Of a DNA stretch of 64,000 nucleotides, positions 25,896 through 35,831 are shown piece after piece (position 1 is the first letter of the stretch; the number at the start of each line of letters is the position of its first letter). The DNA is from Pedobacter sp. Leaf216. GTDB lineage: Bacteria > Bacteroidota > Bacteroidia > Sphingobacteriales > Sphingobacteriaceae. Under the pieces are notes generated by a model. It was given only the letters and a program-made list of their open reading frames with translations, had not been told where the DNA came from and did not search any database. The translations under genes were made by a program, and so were the position numbers. The stretch is taken from contig NZ_LMKM01000002.1 in the NCBI RefSeq assembly GCF_001421515.1, forward strand, positions 62,001-126,000, given 5' to 3'.

Positions 25896-26360
25896 ATGAA
25901 AAAGTTATTTACAATTTTAGGATGCATTGCATTGTTTGCCCTTACTACAACAACCGTTAAAGCTCAAAACTACAAAACCGGACTTGGTTTAGGTATTGAT
26001 TTTGGAGATGGTGCTACATTGGTTGGTCCTTCGGTAAGACATCATTTTAGTCGTAAAGCTGCTATTCAAGGCGAGGTTTTATTTGGTGGAAACTCTACTA
26101 TTATTCAGGGTTTTTTACAATACAATTCTTCAATCCCTGGAGCTAAAGGTTTAGACTGGTATTTAGGTGGTGGTCCATCTGTTCAATTGTATGATGGCGG
26201 TTCTAGCTTTTATTTGGTTCCAATGGTTGGTTTAGATTACAAATTTAGCGGTGCACCTTTGGCATTGGCTTTAGACTGGAGACCAAGACTTTACCTTGGC
26301 GACAATGATAGCGACTTTAATGCTGGCCGTTTTGGTTTAGGATTTAGATACACTTTCTAG
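25896..26360 (+). CDS. Small outer-membrane beta-barrel protein
   Basis: The 154-residue protein has a signal peptide (about 1-24, ending VKAQN). The mature part consists of alternating amphipathic strands rich in Gly and aromatics (GLGLGIDFGDGATLVGPSVRHHF, GLDWYLGGGPSVQLYD, FNAGRFGLGFRYTF) and ends in a C-terminal aromatic residue typical of outer-membrane barrels. About eight strands are predicted by eye. No specific function is assigned. A terminator follows at 26399. Confidence 0.8.
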   Translation: MKKLFTILGCIALFALTTTTVKAQNYKTGLGLGIDFGDGATLVGPSVRHHFSRKAAIQGEVLFGGNSTIIQGFLQYNSSIPGAKGLDWYLGGGPSVQLYDGGSSFYLVPMVGLDYKFSGAPLALALDWRPRLYLGDNDSDFNAGRFGLGFRYTF

Positions 26361-26398
26361 GTATAGCGCATGGCGCGGGGCGTAAAGCGTTACATAAG

Positions 26399-26434
26399 AA
26401 ATCCCGTAAGAAATTCATCTTACGGGATTTTTTT
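26399..26434. terminator. Terminator after the beta-barrel gene
   Basis: AAATCCCGTAAGA (26399-26411) pairs with TCTTACGGGATTT (26418-26430) around a 6-base loop and is followed by a T run. Confidence 0.85.
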
Positions 26435-26463
26435 GTGGGTTTTAACTTTGATTAATATTTTAA

Positions 26464-26898
26464 CTATTGATAGCACAAGGTCATCCTTGTTCGAAAATTC
26501 ATCGCCACATTTTTATTGTCACATTTTGCTGGTTCCCAGTTTGGGCAGGTTTCTAACAATTTGATCACGTTACGATCCAATTGCGTATAATTTTCGGGTG
26601 TTTTATCGTAAATACCAACGTTTTTTACATGGCCCGAAGCATCTATTATAAAAGTTGGAAAAACAGTTGATTGTAAACGATCGTTATCTACTCCATTTAG
26701 TGAATAATTTGATAAAAACTTATAGAATTTAGCAATACCGCCCGGATACTCTGGCATTTTATCAACTTGTGAATACACAAAAAGCTTCAATTGTTTGTTA
26801 TAATAACCCTTACATGATGTTTGTTGTGCAAAAACCTGATTATCTTTTGCAAAGGAAAAGGTTAAAAGGCATAATATAAACAGCAACTGCTTTATCAT
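26464..26898 (-). CDS. Secreted TonB C-terminal domain-like protein
   Basis: The 144-residue protein has a signal peptide (about 1-24, VFAQQ). The remainder resembles the TonB C-terminal fold as found in many Bacteroidota periplasmic proteins: VDKMPEYPGGIAKFYKFL, FPTFIIDASGHVKNVGIYDKTPENYTQLDRNVIKLLETCPNWEPAK. It lacks the transmembrane and proline-rich linker of a true energy transducer, so it may be an isolated accessory domain. Four cysteines remain after the signal, including C29 and one near the C-terminus. No operon partner is obvious. Confidence 0.7.
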   Translation of the reverse strand: MIKQLLFILCLLTFSFAKDNQVFAQQTSCKGYYNKQLKLFVYSQVDKMPEYPGGIAKFYKFLSNYSLNGVDNDRLQSTVFPTFIIDASGHVKNVGIYDKTPENYTQLDRNVIKLLETCPNWEPAKCDNKNVAMNFRTRMTLCYQ

Positions 26899-26931
26899 AT
26901 ATTCGATATTGGTTCAATAAATATCTTAAAT

Positions 26932-27066
26932 AAAAAAGAGACCATATCGTAATTATTGATTTGTTAACCCAAGCTTGTCGATGAACTTATTTAAAATTCC
27001 TATTTAGGGATTTCTACAGGCTCAACATAACTTTAGGAGAAATTAATTTATGATACAGTCTCTTTT
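26932..27066. repeat. Gap element bounded by a 9-bp inverted repeat
   Basis: AAAAGAGAC near 26933 and GTCTCTTTT near 27056 bound about 130 bases. The interior contains AAGCTTGTCGATGAACTT and CTACAGGCTCAACATAAC, words reminiscent of the dispersed TTCGACAAGCTCA-type repeats of Bacteroidota genomes. No ORF fits. Confidence 0.4.
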
Positions 27067-27098
27067 ATATTAACATAAAACTTCTAACAGTAAATTGA

Positions 27099-28934
27099 CT
27101 AAACCCCTGTCCATTTTTTTAACACAGCCTTTTGTGCCGGAGTTGCATTTTCGTTAACAGTGGCTTTTAAACGCACGCTAGGATTTTCTTTTAAGGTTAA
27201 AGAAATTTCTTTTTCAAGTCCATCGCGTTTAACCTTTAGTTTTAATACATCACCAATATTCTTTTTGGCAACCAAAGGAATTACATCCAAAGAAATTAAC
27301 GGACTTTTTAACCTAACGGTAGCTAGTGCATCGCTTAGTGAGGTACCATCTAAAGTAAGCACTACATCATTCACATTTAAACCGCTAATCCATGCGGCAG
27401 AATTTCTTGTTGTTGAGGAAATTGCCAGACCATCATTTGTTAACTGGCCCGAAGCTCCTGTAACCGGTTTACCAGGGGTTGCATTTTCGGTAGAAACATC
27501 AACACCAGCATAACCGAAGTATTTTACATATTCGGCATCATCCACGCCATTTACATATTTAGCCCAGAAATTGGTAAAGCTGATCCCGGATATTTTTTCT
27601 ACCATTGCTTTAAATTCTGCATCGGTATAACCACGTTTAAGCGTTTTGCATTGCAGATACATTGCTTTCATTACATCATCCAAACTTTTAGCACCTTTTG
27701 TGGCATTGATGATTTCGAGGTCCATTAAAATTCCAATTACCTCTCCTTTGTTATAGTAAGAAATAGAATTGTTTTTAGAGTTCTCATTCGGGCGGTAGCC
27801 TATTATCCAGGCATCGTAGCTAGAAGCAGCTGCCGATTGATATTTGGCACCAGGTGTATTTAATACGGTTGCAACACCACCAGCCAGATCTTTCAAAAAC
27901 TCATTTACATCGGTAAAACCAGCTCTGTGCACGTATTTATTTTCGTAATATGAGGTAAAACCTTCGGCTACCCAAAGGTTGGTGGTATAATTCTCATTGT
28001 CGTAATCAAACGGACCCAATGCCACCGGGCGTAAACGTTTAACGTTCCAAAGGTGATGGTATTCATGTGCTACCAGGCTTAAAAAACCTTTATAACCTTC
28101 TGCAGTGCTGTATGCATCTCTGGTTGCACCTAAGGTTGTAGAGTTTAAATGTTCTAAACCGCCGCCACCTCTTAAAAAATTATGCACAATGAAAAGATAG
28201 TATTTATTTGGATTTTCGCCATAAACTGCCGTTTCCTGATCGACAATTTTGGCCATATCTACTTTGAGTTTTTCTTTATCATAATTACCACCACCATACA
28301 TGGCTACTTCGTGGCGAACGCCAGAAGCTGTAAATTCAAAAACATCCTGATTGCCTACTTCGATTGGGCTATCGTAAAGGATATCAAAATCTGTAGCCTT
28401 ATAAGTAAATTGCTCACCAGCAACAGGCGTTAAACCGGTAGAAACTTTACTCCAGGTATTAAAAGGAATTATTTTTACGGTGCTAGGCGATTTAATCATC
28501 CCGTCAGGATGCATAAAAATTCCTGTTGGTGATAAAAAAGCATGAGATTCATCTATAAAAGGTGTACGCACAGAAATTTCGAATGCATAAACACGGTAAT
28601 TGATTTGGATATTTGCTGCTTTTGCAGAGAAAATTCTCCAGGTATTTTTTCTTACTTTTTCTACCTTAACGGTTTTTCCTCCAGCGGTGGCCTTAAATTC
28701 TTCAACACTTTTTTCAAACTCACGCACAAGATAAGAACCGGGTGTCCAAACAGGCATTTTTACATCTACGTAATCCTTTGCCAAGCCAGATATATTCATC
28801 TGCACTTCTGCATAATGTGCTTGCGGCTCTTTAAAAGAAACCTCGAAGCCTATTTTCACTTGCGCCTTAGCTGCCATAATACACGTTAGTAGTAAAACTA
28901 AACTTAAAATTGATTTTTTATTAAACATATTCAC
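27099..28934 (-). CDS. M61-family (glycyl aminopeptidase-like) metallopeptidase with PDZ domain
   Basis: The 611-residue exported peptidase has a signal peptide ending near residue 24 (MAAKAQ). An N-terminal M61 beta domain (30-200) precedes the catalytic domain with the zinc motif HEYHH (H290, E291, H294) and the downstream glutamate-containing ENYTTNLWVAEGFTSYYEN. A C-terminal PDZ-like domain is visible around 500-580 (GLAISSTTRNSAAWISGLNVNDVVLTLDG). M61 members include glycyl aminopeptidase and several Bacteroidota periplasmic enzymes of uncertain substrate. The gene is monocistronic. MNMFNKK offers two adjacent ATGs, two codons apart. Confidence 0.9.
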   Translation of the reverse strand: MNMFNKKSILSLVLLLTCIMAAKAQVKIGFEVSFKEPQAHYAEVQMNISGLAKDYVDVKMPVWTPGSYLVREFEKSVEEFKATAGGKTVKVEKVRKNTWRIFSAKAANIQINYRVYAFEISVRTPFIDESHAFLSPTGIFMHPDGMIKSPSTVKIIPFNTWSKVSTGLTPVAGEQFTYKATDFDILYDSPIEVGNQDVFEFTASGVRHEVAMYGGGNYDKEKLKVDMAKIVDQETAVYGENPNKYYLFIVHNFLRGGGGLEHLNSTTLGATRDAYSTAEGYKGFLSLVAHEYHHLWNVKRLRPVALGPFDYDNENYTTNLWVAEGFTSYYENKYVHRAGFTDVNEFLKDLAGGVATVLNTPGAKYQSAAASSYDAWIIGYRPNENSKNNSISYYNKGEVIGILMDLEIINATKGAKSLDDVMKAMYLQCKTLKRGYTDAEFKAMVEKISGISFTNFWAKYVNGVDDAEYVKYFGYAGVDVSTENATPGKPVTGASGQLTNDGLAISSTTRNSAAWISGLNVNDVVLTLDGTSLSDALATVRLKSPLISLDVIPLVAKKNIGDVLKLKVKRDGLEKEISLTLKENPSVRLKATVNENATPAQKAVLKKWTGV

Positions 28935-29297
28935 TTGTTTTGCTGCAAATTTATATTTATTGGTGAGGTTTTAGAATAAAATAGCTAAATGTGGTGTAAA
29001 ATAGTTGTTTCTGTTAGATGGGTACATGGCAGATGGTTAATGATTTTTTAGCCAACTTAATCCTAAATAATCAATTTGCTTTCTCATCTCTAACTCAGTT
29101 ACGGGGATATAAACAGCAATTACATTTTATCAGCCAACGGATTAACACCAAACTAAAAATTGTAAAGCCAAACGGAAAAGCTGTAACATCCTTAATACAA
29201 CAAATTTAGGACTAAACTATTTGAATATTTTTACCCTCTAATTCTATAACATTAATCTTATTTTAATGTTCGGAATACGCACGACACAAATATAAAC
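28935..29297. other. Divergent intergenic region between M61 peptidase and RND efflux operon
   Basis: Apart from the -7-like element at 28946-28953 I see no convincing gene, hairpin or repeat. A 63-codon ORF at 29018-29209 has no recognisable domain, signal or codon pattern and is not called. The efflux-operon promoter is expected in the last 100 bases, but no full consensus is visible. Confidence 0.6.
28946..28953 (-). promoter_or_regulatory. Putative -7 element of the M61 peptidase gene
   Basis: TAAATTTG on the minus strand matches TAnnTTTG, 11 bases before the ATG at 28934. No TTG was found at the -33 spacing, so support is partial. Confidence 0.35.
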
Positions 29298-30398
29298 ATG
29301 AAGAAAAGGTATATTATCTATGCTGTTTTAGCAATAGGCTTGGCCTATCTGGTATATTACAGGATTAACGCAAACAAAAAACTCGAAGGGAAAGGCGCCG
29401 GTTCAGCTGCAGGGGCAGGAAAAGGCAAGGCCGGAGGTAAAGATGGGAAATCGGCTCCGCTTGTGGTAGATGGTATTGTAGTAAAAGCAACATCGTTTGA
29501 TAACGACCTTGAGGTTACGGGTGCCATTGATGCAAACGAATCTGTGGTATTAAAAAGTGAAGTTTCTGGTTTGGTTACCGGGATCTTTTTTAAGGAAGGC
29601 ACAACGGTATCAAAAGGAAGCGTACTGGTTAAAGTAAACGACAGAGATATACAGGCTCAATTACAGGATGCGCTAACGAAGCAAAAATTATCTGGCACGA
29701 ATGAAAACAGGGCGAAACAGTTATTGGCCAAGGGCGCAATCAGTCAGGAAGAATACGACACTTCGCTGGCCGATCTAAAATCGTTGCAGGCACAATCGCA
29801 ATTAATCAGGGCTCAATTGGCTAAAACCACCATTAGGGCACCTTTTACAGGCAGAGTGGGTTTACGCAGTATATCAGCAGGAACCTATTTAACTCCAGCA
29901 ACCGTTATTGCGAATTTGGTAAGCACAAACCCCGTTAAAGTTACTTTTTCAGTCCCTGAGAAATATGCCGGACAGATTAAAATAAACTCTGAAATTACTT
30001 TCACCACCGATGGATCTTCCAAAGAAAACAAGGGAAAGGTTTATGCGATAGAACCAGGAATTAATGCCGCTACCAGAACGTTACAAATTAGAGCCTTGGC
30101 TCCAAATGCAGATAATGCACTGTTACCAGGCTCATTTGCCAAGATTAAACTGGCTTTAAATACGCTTCAAAATGCCATTCTTATCCCGAATGAAGCTGTT
30201 GTTCCGGTTTTAAAGGGTAAAATTGTTTACATTCAAAAAAATGGCAAAGCACAGGAGGTTAAGGTAGAAGCCGGTACCCGTACTGATGAAGATATTGTAA
30301 TTACCTCAGGATTAAAAGTTGGCGATACCGTTTTAACTACCGGATCGATGGCACTAAAAAAAGATGCTCCTGTAAAAGTTCATTTGGTTAAGCAGTAA
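29298..30398 (+). CDS. RND efflux periplasmic adaptor (membrane fusion protein)
   Basis: The 366-residue HlyD/AcrA-type adaptor has an N-terminal membrane anchor (about 5-21) and a Gly/Ala/Lys-rich stretch (about 31-50). The lipoyl half-motifs (GLVTGIFFKEGTTVSKGSVLVKVN and AQLAKTTIRAPFTGRVGLR) flank a short alpha-hairpin, followed by beta-barrel and membrane-proximal domains. It links the inner-membrane pump to the TolC channel. It is first in a tight three-gene operon: two bases separate its stop from the pump gene. No local regulator gene is present. Confidence 0.93.
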   Translation: MKKRYIIYAVLAIGLAYLVYYRINANKKLEGKGAGSAAGAGKGKAGGKDGKSAPLVVDGIVVKATSFDNDLEVTGAIDANESVVLKSEVSGLVTGIFFKEGTTVSKGSVLVKVNDRDIQAQLQDALTKQKLSGTNENRAKQLLAKGAISQEEYDTSLADLKSLQAQSQLIRAQLAKTTIRAPFTGRVGLRSISAGTYLTPATVIANLVSTNPVKVTFSVPEKYAGQIKINSEITFTTDGSSKENKGKVYAIEPGINAATRTLQIRALAPNADNALLPGSFAKIKLALNTLQNAILIPNEAVVPVLKGKIVYIQKNGKAQEVKVEAGTRTDEDIVITSGLKVGDTVLTTGSMALKKDAPVKVHLVKQ

Positions 30399-30400
30399 TT

Positions 30401-33400
30401 ATGAGTATCTCAACCACGAGTATAAAAAGACCGGTTTTGGCCATTGTGATGAACTTACTGATTGTTCTTTTTGGAATAATTGGCTATACCTTTTTGGGTG
30501 TCCGCGAGTATCCATCCATTGATCCTACGGTGGTTTCGGTAAGAACATCTTACCCAGGTGCAAACTCCGATATTATCGAATCGCAGATTACCGAGCCATT
30601 AGAAAAATCGATCAATTCAATTGATGGAATCAGAAACATCTCATCATCCAGTAACCAGGGCACGAGTAATATTACCATAGAGTTTAATCTTGATAAAAAT
30701 ATTGAAGAGGCAGCGAACGATGTACGGGATAAAGTATCGCAGGCTGCGCGTACTTTACCTAAAGATATCGATGGTTTACCGGTAGTAAGCAAGGCTGATG
30801 CCAACTCTGATCCGATTTTATCAATGACGATACAGAGCGACAAACGCAACACGCTAGAATTAAGCGATTTTGCTGAAAACGTAATTGCCGATCGGATACA
30901 AACCATCCCAGGCGTAAGTAGCGTACAAATTCAGGGTCAGCGAAAATATGCCATGCGGATTTGGATGGACCCAAATAAATTAAGTGCTTACGGTTTAACC
31001 TCTCAGGATATTGTAACCGCTTTAGATAATGAAAATGTTGAGCTTCCATCCGGAAAAATCACTGGTGCAACTACTGAGTTAACCGTTAAAACTTTAGGAA
31101 AACTGACTAACGAAAGTGAATTTAACAACCTGATTTTAAAAACAGACAGCAACCAGGTAATTAAATTAAAAGATGTTGGATATGCAGTTTTAGGGCCAGA
31201 AAACGAAGAAACCATTTTACGCGAATCGGGCAGGCCGATGGTGGCAATTGCCATTATCCCCCAGCCCGGAGCAAATTATCTTGATATTAGTAAAGAATTT
31301 TACAACCGCTTTGATAAATTAAAAGCAGATATCCCGCAGGATATTAAACTAAAGGTTGCATTAGACAATACACTTTTTATTAAACGCTCTGTTACCGAAG
31401 TTGCAGAAACCATTGGTTTATCGCTGGTACTTGTAATTTTAATTATTTACCTGTTTTTTAGGGATTGGGCAATTGCATTCAGGCCATTAATTGATATTCC
31501 GGTATCATTGGTTTTCACTTTCTTCATCATGTACGCTTTCGGATTTTCGATTAACGTATTGAGTTTACTCGCCATTGTACTGGCAACAGGTTTGGTGGTT
31601 GATGATGGTATTGTGGTTACCGAAAATATCTTTAAAAAAGTAGAAGAAGGAATGTCGCCATTTGAAGCGGCCATTAAAGGCTCGAATGAAATCTTTTTTG
31701 CCGTAATATCCATCTCCATTACACTTGCCGCAGTATTTTTGCCGGTAATTTTCTTGCAGGGTTTTGTTGGCCGGTTATTTAGGGAGTTTGGCGTAGTAAT
31801 AGGTGCAGCGGTGTTGGTTTCGGCTTTTGTATCACTTACCTTAACGCCAATGTTAAATGCCTACCTGATGAAAAAAGGCGGGCACAAGCCATCAAGGTTT
31901 TACAATTGGACAGAACCTTATTTCGTAAAATTAAATGATGCATACGAATCAAACCTGAATAAATTTTTAGATAAAAGATGGTTATCGATTCCGATTATAT
32001 TGGTATGTATGGGTTTAATATTCTTATTCTGGAAGGTTTTACCGAAAGAAACCGCTCCATATGATGATAGGAGTGCCATAAACATCAATGCCACTACACC
32101 AGAAGGCGCATCTTTTGCGTATACGGATAAGTTTATCATGAAACTGAACCAATTGGTGATTGATTCTGTTCCTGAAAAAAATGTAAACATTACCATTACT
32201 TCACCCGGTTTTGGTGGCTCCGGATCTGTAAACTCCGGTTTTGTAAGAATGGGTTTAACCGATCCTGAAGACCGTGTGAGATCACAAAAGGATATTGCTG
32301 ACATGCTGACCAGGATTACAAAAAAGTATACTGAAGGTAAAACCATTGTTAATCAGCAACCTACAATCTCGGTTGGTCGTAGGGGTGGCTTACCGATCAG
32401 TTACATCATCCAGGCGCAAAATTTTGAAAAGTTAAGGGAGAAAATTCCATTGTTTATGGATGCTGTTTCGAAAGATCCAACTTTTACCGTGTCGGATGTG
32501 AACCTTAAATTTAACAAACCTGAAATTAATTTAACCATTGATCGTGATAAGGCTAAAAATTTAGGGGTTTCCATATCGGCCATTGCACAAACTTTGAATC
32601 TAGGGTTAAGCGGTCAACGTTTTTCTTACTTCTTTATGAACGGGAAACAATATCAGGTAATCGGACAGTTTGATCGTGGAGATCGAAAAGATCCGCTCGA
32701 TTTAAGTTCTGTTTATGTGCGTAATGATAAAGGCGAACTCGTTCAGCTCGATAACGTAGTAACGGCCAAAGAAGAAAGCAGTCCGCCACAATTGTACAGG
32801 AACAACCGTTTTATTGCCGCTACTGTTTCTGCTGGTTTAGCACCCGGTAAAAGTATTGGTGAAGGTATAGATGCGATGGATGCGATTGCCAAAAAAGTAT
32901 TGGACGAAACCTTTTCTACCGATTTAAGTGGAGAATCGAGAGATTTTAAAGAAAGTTCGTCAAATACCTTTTTTGCATTCGGTTTAGCACTTTTACTTGT
33001 TTATTTAATCCTTTCGGCACAGTTTGAAAGTTTTAAAGATCCAATTATCATCATATTAACCGTACCGATGGCCGTTGCAGGTGCATTTTTATCCCTCTGG
33101 TTATGTGGGCAAAGTTGGAATATTTTTAGTCAGATTGGTACCATCATGCTTATTGGTTTGGTAACCAAAAACGGTATTTTGATTGTCGAATTTGCCAACC
33201 AGTTAAAAGAAAAAGGTATTCCTATCCCCGAAGCTATTCGCGAAGCTGCTGTTTCGCGTTTACGGCCAATTTTAATGACGAGTTTGGCCATTGCAATCGG
33301 TGCCTTGCCTATTGCACTTGCTTTAGGTGCTGCCGCAAAAAGTAGAATGAGTATGGGAACCGTAATTGTAGGTGGTACATTATTCTCATTGGTTTTAACC

Positions 33401-33511
33401 CTATTTGTTATCCCTGCCATTTACTCTTACTGGGCAAAACCATATAAACCGAATAAAGAATTAAAAGAAGCCCATCGTTTTGAACAAGAAGCTTTACATA
33501 CAGAAGAATAA
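30401..33511 (+). CDS. RND-family multidrug efflux permease (AcrB-like)
   Basis: The 1036-residue proton-driven inner-membrane pump shows the typical duplicated layout: an N-terminal TM helix (about 13-32), a large periplasmic loop, TM2-6 around 330-540, a second TM helix and loop from about 530, and the final helices 870-1020. TM4 contains ATGLVVDDGIVVTENIF with the paired aspartates of the proton relay. The N-terminal motif PSIDPTVVSVRTSYPGA is typical of HAE1 pumps. Loss of the long AcrB-type C-terminal tail is not evident. It is translated directly after the adaptor and one base before the TolC gene. Confidence 0.95.
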   Translation: MSISTTSIKRPVLAIVMNLLIVLFGIIGYTFLGVREYPSIDPTVVSVRTSYPGANSDIIESQITEPLEKSINSIDGIRNISSSSNQGTSNITIEFNLDKNIEEAANDVRDKVSQAARTLPKDIDGLPVVSKADANSDPILSMTIQSDKRNTLELSDFAENVIADRIQTIPGVSSVQIQGQRKYAMRIWMDPNKLSAYGLTSQDIVTALDNENVELPSGKITGATTELTVKTLGKLTNESEFNNLILKTDSNQVIKLKDVGYAVLGPENEETILRESGRPMVAIAIIPQPGANYLDISKEFYNRFDKLKADIPQDIKLKVALDNTLFIKRSVTEVAETIGLSLVLVILIIYLFFRDWAIAFRPLIDIPVSLVFTFFIMYAFGFSINVLSLLAIVLATGLVVDDGIVVTENIFKKVEEGMSPFEAAIKGSNEIFFAVISISITLAAVFLPVIFLQGFVGRLFREFGVVIGAAVLVSAFVSLTLTPMLNAYLMKKGGHKPSRFYNWTEPYFVKLNDAYESNLNKFLDKRWLSIPIILVCMGLIFLFWKVLPKETAPYDDRSAININATTPEGASFAYTDKFIMKLNQLVIDSVPEKNVNITITSPGFGGSGSVNSGFVRMGLTDPEDRVRSQKDIADMLTRITKKYTEGKTIVNQQPTISVGRRGGLPISYIIQAQNFEKLREKIPLFMDAVSKDPTFTVSDVNLKFNKPEINLTIDRDKAKNLGVSISAIAQTLNLGLSGQRFSYFFMNGKQYQVIGQFDRGDRKDPLDLSSVYVRNDKGELVQLDNVVTAKEESSPPQLYRNNRFIAATVSAGLAPGKSIGEGIDAMDAIAKKVLDETFSTDLSGESRDFKESSSNTFFAFGLALLLVYLILSAQFESFKDPIIIILTVPMAVAGAFLSLWLCGQSWNIFSQIGTIMLIGLVTKNGILIVEFANQLKEKGIPIPEAIREAAVSRLRPILMTSLAIAIGALPIALALGAAAKSRMSMGTVIVGGTLFSLVLTLFVIPAIYSYWAKPYKPNKELKEAHRFEQEALHTEE

Positions 33512-33512
33512 G

Positions 33513-34823
33513 ATGAGCAAGAAATTAAAAATATTTATCCTGTTGTTAAGCTTATCCCTTTCGGGCTTTGCACAAGAAAAGCTAAGCCTGCAGGAAGCCA
33601 TTACAGTTGCTTTACAAAACAATTACGATATTAAGATCAGCAAAAACCAGACAGATATTGCAAAAAACAATGCCAATATTGGAAATGCTGGTATGCTGCC
33701 TAATTTAACAGGTAGTTATACCAATGGTGGAAGTATACAAAATACGCGACAAACTCCAGCCACGGGTGCCGACCGTGTAATAACCGGAGCAAAAAGCACC
33801 AACAATAGTTATGGTGCCGATTTAAACTGGACCATTTTTGATGGCTTTAGCATGTTTGCCAATTATGACCGATTAAAAGAACTGCAAAAACAAGGCGAAT
33901 TAAATGCACGTTTAACCATTTTAACCACCGTAGCTGATGTAATTACCGCTTACTATGATATTGTAAGGCAACAACAGCTGGTTATTGCGGCCGATAGTGC
34001 AATGGATGTTTCGGTTTTGCGTACCAATATTGCAAAAACTAAATTACAACTTGGCCGTGGTTCTAAACTGGATGTTTTGACCGCGCAGGTTGATTATAAT
34101 ACAGATACCTCAAACTATCTGCAAACTAAAAATGCTTTACAAGTAGCTAAAGTTCGCTTAAACCAATTAATGGTGAGGGATATCAGCACTTCCTTCTCAG
34201 TAGAAAATACAATTGATGTGGACAAAGGCATTTTGTTTTCTAAAATGGCAGAAATGGCTGAGCAACAGAATCCAAATGTTCAAAATGCATTTATCAATCA
34301 GCGTATTGCCTCATTAACCTTAAAATCAGTACGCGGCGCAAGGTATCCTTCTATCAGTTTAAATTCTGGCTACAGCAGGGCAAACAGTACCAGCCCAACA
34401 GGCTTTAACCAAAAGTTTGCAGCAAACGGATTTACTTATGGCGTTACTGCAAGTTTAAATCTTTTTAACGGATTTTTACAGCGACAACAAGAACGCAATG
34501 CGAAGATTGAAATTGATAATTCGACACTTACATTAAATAAAACAAAGCTTGATGTTAATTCGCAATTGCTTACCGCCTATCAAAATTACACCACCTACCT
34601 CGACCTGATTAAACTGGAGCAGCGAAATGTAGATATTGCAAAAGAAAACCTGGATATCACTTTAGCAAAATACCGATTGGGCAGCATTGCACCTTTAGAA
34701 CTCAGAGAAGCGCAACGCAACGCCATTGATGCCCAAAACCGTTTTATAGAAATGCAATACCAGGCCAAAATAGCCGAAACTACATTGAAAGAAATCAGTG
34801 GAAATATAAATTTCGGCAATTAA
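33513..34823 (+). CDS. TolC-family outer membrane efflux channel
   Basis: From the ATG at 33513, one base after the pump stop, the protein has 436 residues and a clean signal peptide ending in GFAQ. The ORF is open further upstream to 33480, but that extension lies within the pump gene and would precede the signal with charged residues. Two repeated outer-membrane-efflux halves are visible: SLQEAITVALQNNYDIKISKNQ opens the first and QNPNVQNAFINQRIASLTLKSVRGARYPSISLNSGYS the second. Long alternating helices form the periplasmic tunnel. It completes the adaptor-pump-channel operon. Confidence 0.93.
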   Translation: MSKKLKIFILLLSLSLSGFAQEKLSLQEAITVALQNNYDIKISKNQTDIAKNNANIGNAGMLPNLTGSYTNGGSIQNTRQTPATGADRVITGAKSTNNSYGADLNWTIFDGFSMFANYDRLKELQKQGELNARLTILTTVADVITAYYDIVRQQQLVIAADSAMDVSVLRTNIAKTKLQLGRGSKLDVLTAQVDYNTDTSNYLQTKNALQVAKVRLNQLMVRDISTSFSVENTIDVDKGILFSKMAEMAEQQNPNVQNAFINQRIASLTLKSVRGARYPSISLNSGYSRANSTSPTGFNQKFAANGFTYGVTASLNLFNGFLQRQQERNAKIEIDNSTLTLNKTKLDVNSQLLTAYQNYTTYLDLIKLEQRNVDIAKENLDITLAKYRLGSIAPLELREAQRNAIDAQNRFIEMQYQAKIAETTLKEISGNINFGN

Positions 34824-35024
34824 TTTAATTAAGAATTGCTTATTCCTAAATTAATCATCAACCTATTTTGCTTTATAGCTTAGCAAAGTTATTATTCGTG
34901 TTTTCCCGTTTTTATTTGTAATTTAACTCTTAGTTATAAAACACATTTATTGTTGCCCTACATCAATAAATGATAACTAAAAATTTTTACGCCCAATTCC
35001 CTGTTGAGCATTATTGTTTATACT

Positions 35025-35831
35025 ATGGAAAACGGCATAATAAATTATTTTCGAATGCGTTTTGCAATGCTGCAAAACCAACCCTTAACCGGCGGCATAG
35101 TTGCCAAAAACCTGCGGATTAGCGATAATGGCAATGGCGAACTCAGCTTATATGGCGATTTTACCATTACCCTGAAAGTTTTAGATCTCACCACTAATGG
35201 CGCACCAAACTTAAATAGCCTGATGACTTTTACCCAACAGGTAATTTCGAATAAGTTAAGAGGTGGTGGGTATAAGAGTGGGGTTTCGATACACAAGTAC
35301 AACGAAAATCAAAAAGCATTCAATAAAAATAAAATCTGGTCTTACTCTATTCGTTATAACTTTAATTTTATGGTGAACGTAATACAAATTAATATGTTAA
35401 GCCAATTAAAGGGAAACGATTTTGTATTAGCAGTTGTTGATACCATTGGACATCAATTTACCGATCAGTATGGCCAAATACAAGGTTCCGCAGGCCTTAC
35501 TCAGGGAGCAGGTTGGCCAGCAGCAGTTAGTTATAATAGCTGGCTAAGAAATAAATATTTCGGTGCACATGAATTCTTTCATACACTAGACTTAAATGAT
35601 ATTGAGGACGGCAATAAGAAAAATCGTTTGATGTATCATCTAAGCGATAACTCTGGCCATGTTATATCTGACGCTGAAAAAGGAGATATGATGCAATATA
35701 TTGTGGGTAATATCAATGATATGGCAAAAAAGGAATATTCAAATATCAACTTAAATACAGTTAGCAGGGTAAGAATTTTTTTAAATAAATCAATCTATGC
35801 AATTAAGTATAATAAAGCTAAGTTTAGGTAG
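35025..35831 (+). CDS. Uncharacterised HExxH-motif protein (putative metallopeptidase)
   Basis: The preferred start is ATG 35025 (268 residues); the frame is open from a TTG at 35004. I do not recognise a family. The middle contains GAHEFFHTLDLND, an HExxH zinc motif followed by an acidic patch, and about 20 residues later NRLMY, which could be a Met-turn-like element; this is by-eye inference. There is no signal peptide or membrane segment, so it may stay in the cytoplasm or leave by another route. The Gly/Asn-rich N-terminal half (LRISDNGNGELSLYG) looks beta-rich. It overlaps the first cytochrome-like lipoprotein gene by 35 bases, so the two are almost certainly co-transcribed. Confidence 0.7.
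   Translation: MENGIINYFRMRFAMLQNQPLTGGIVAKNLRISDNGNGELSLYGDFTITLKVLDLTTNGAPNLNSLMTFTQQVISNKLRGGGYKSGVSIHKYNENQKAFNKNKIWSYSIRYNFNFMVNVIQINMLSQLKGNDFVLAVVDTIGHQFTDQYGQIQGSAGLTQGAGWPAAVSYNSWLRNKYFGAHEFFHTLDLNDIEDGNKKNRLMYHLSDNSGHVISDAEKGDMMQYIVGNINDMAKKEYSNINLNTVSRVRIFLNKSIYAIKYNKAKFR

Noticed and set aside
29018..29209. 63-codon plus-strand ORF between the M61 and RND genes
   Set aside because: No recognisable motif, signal or codon bias, and no ribosome-binding context beyond chance.
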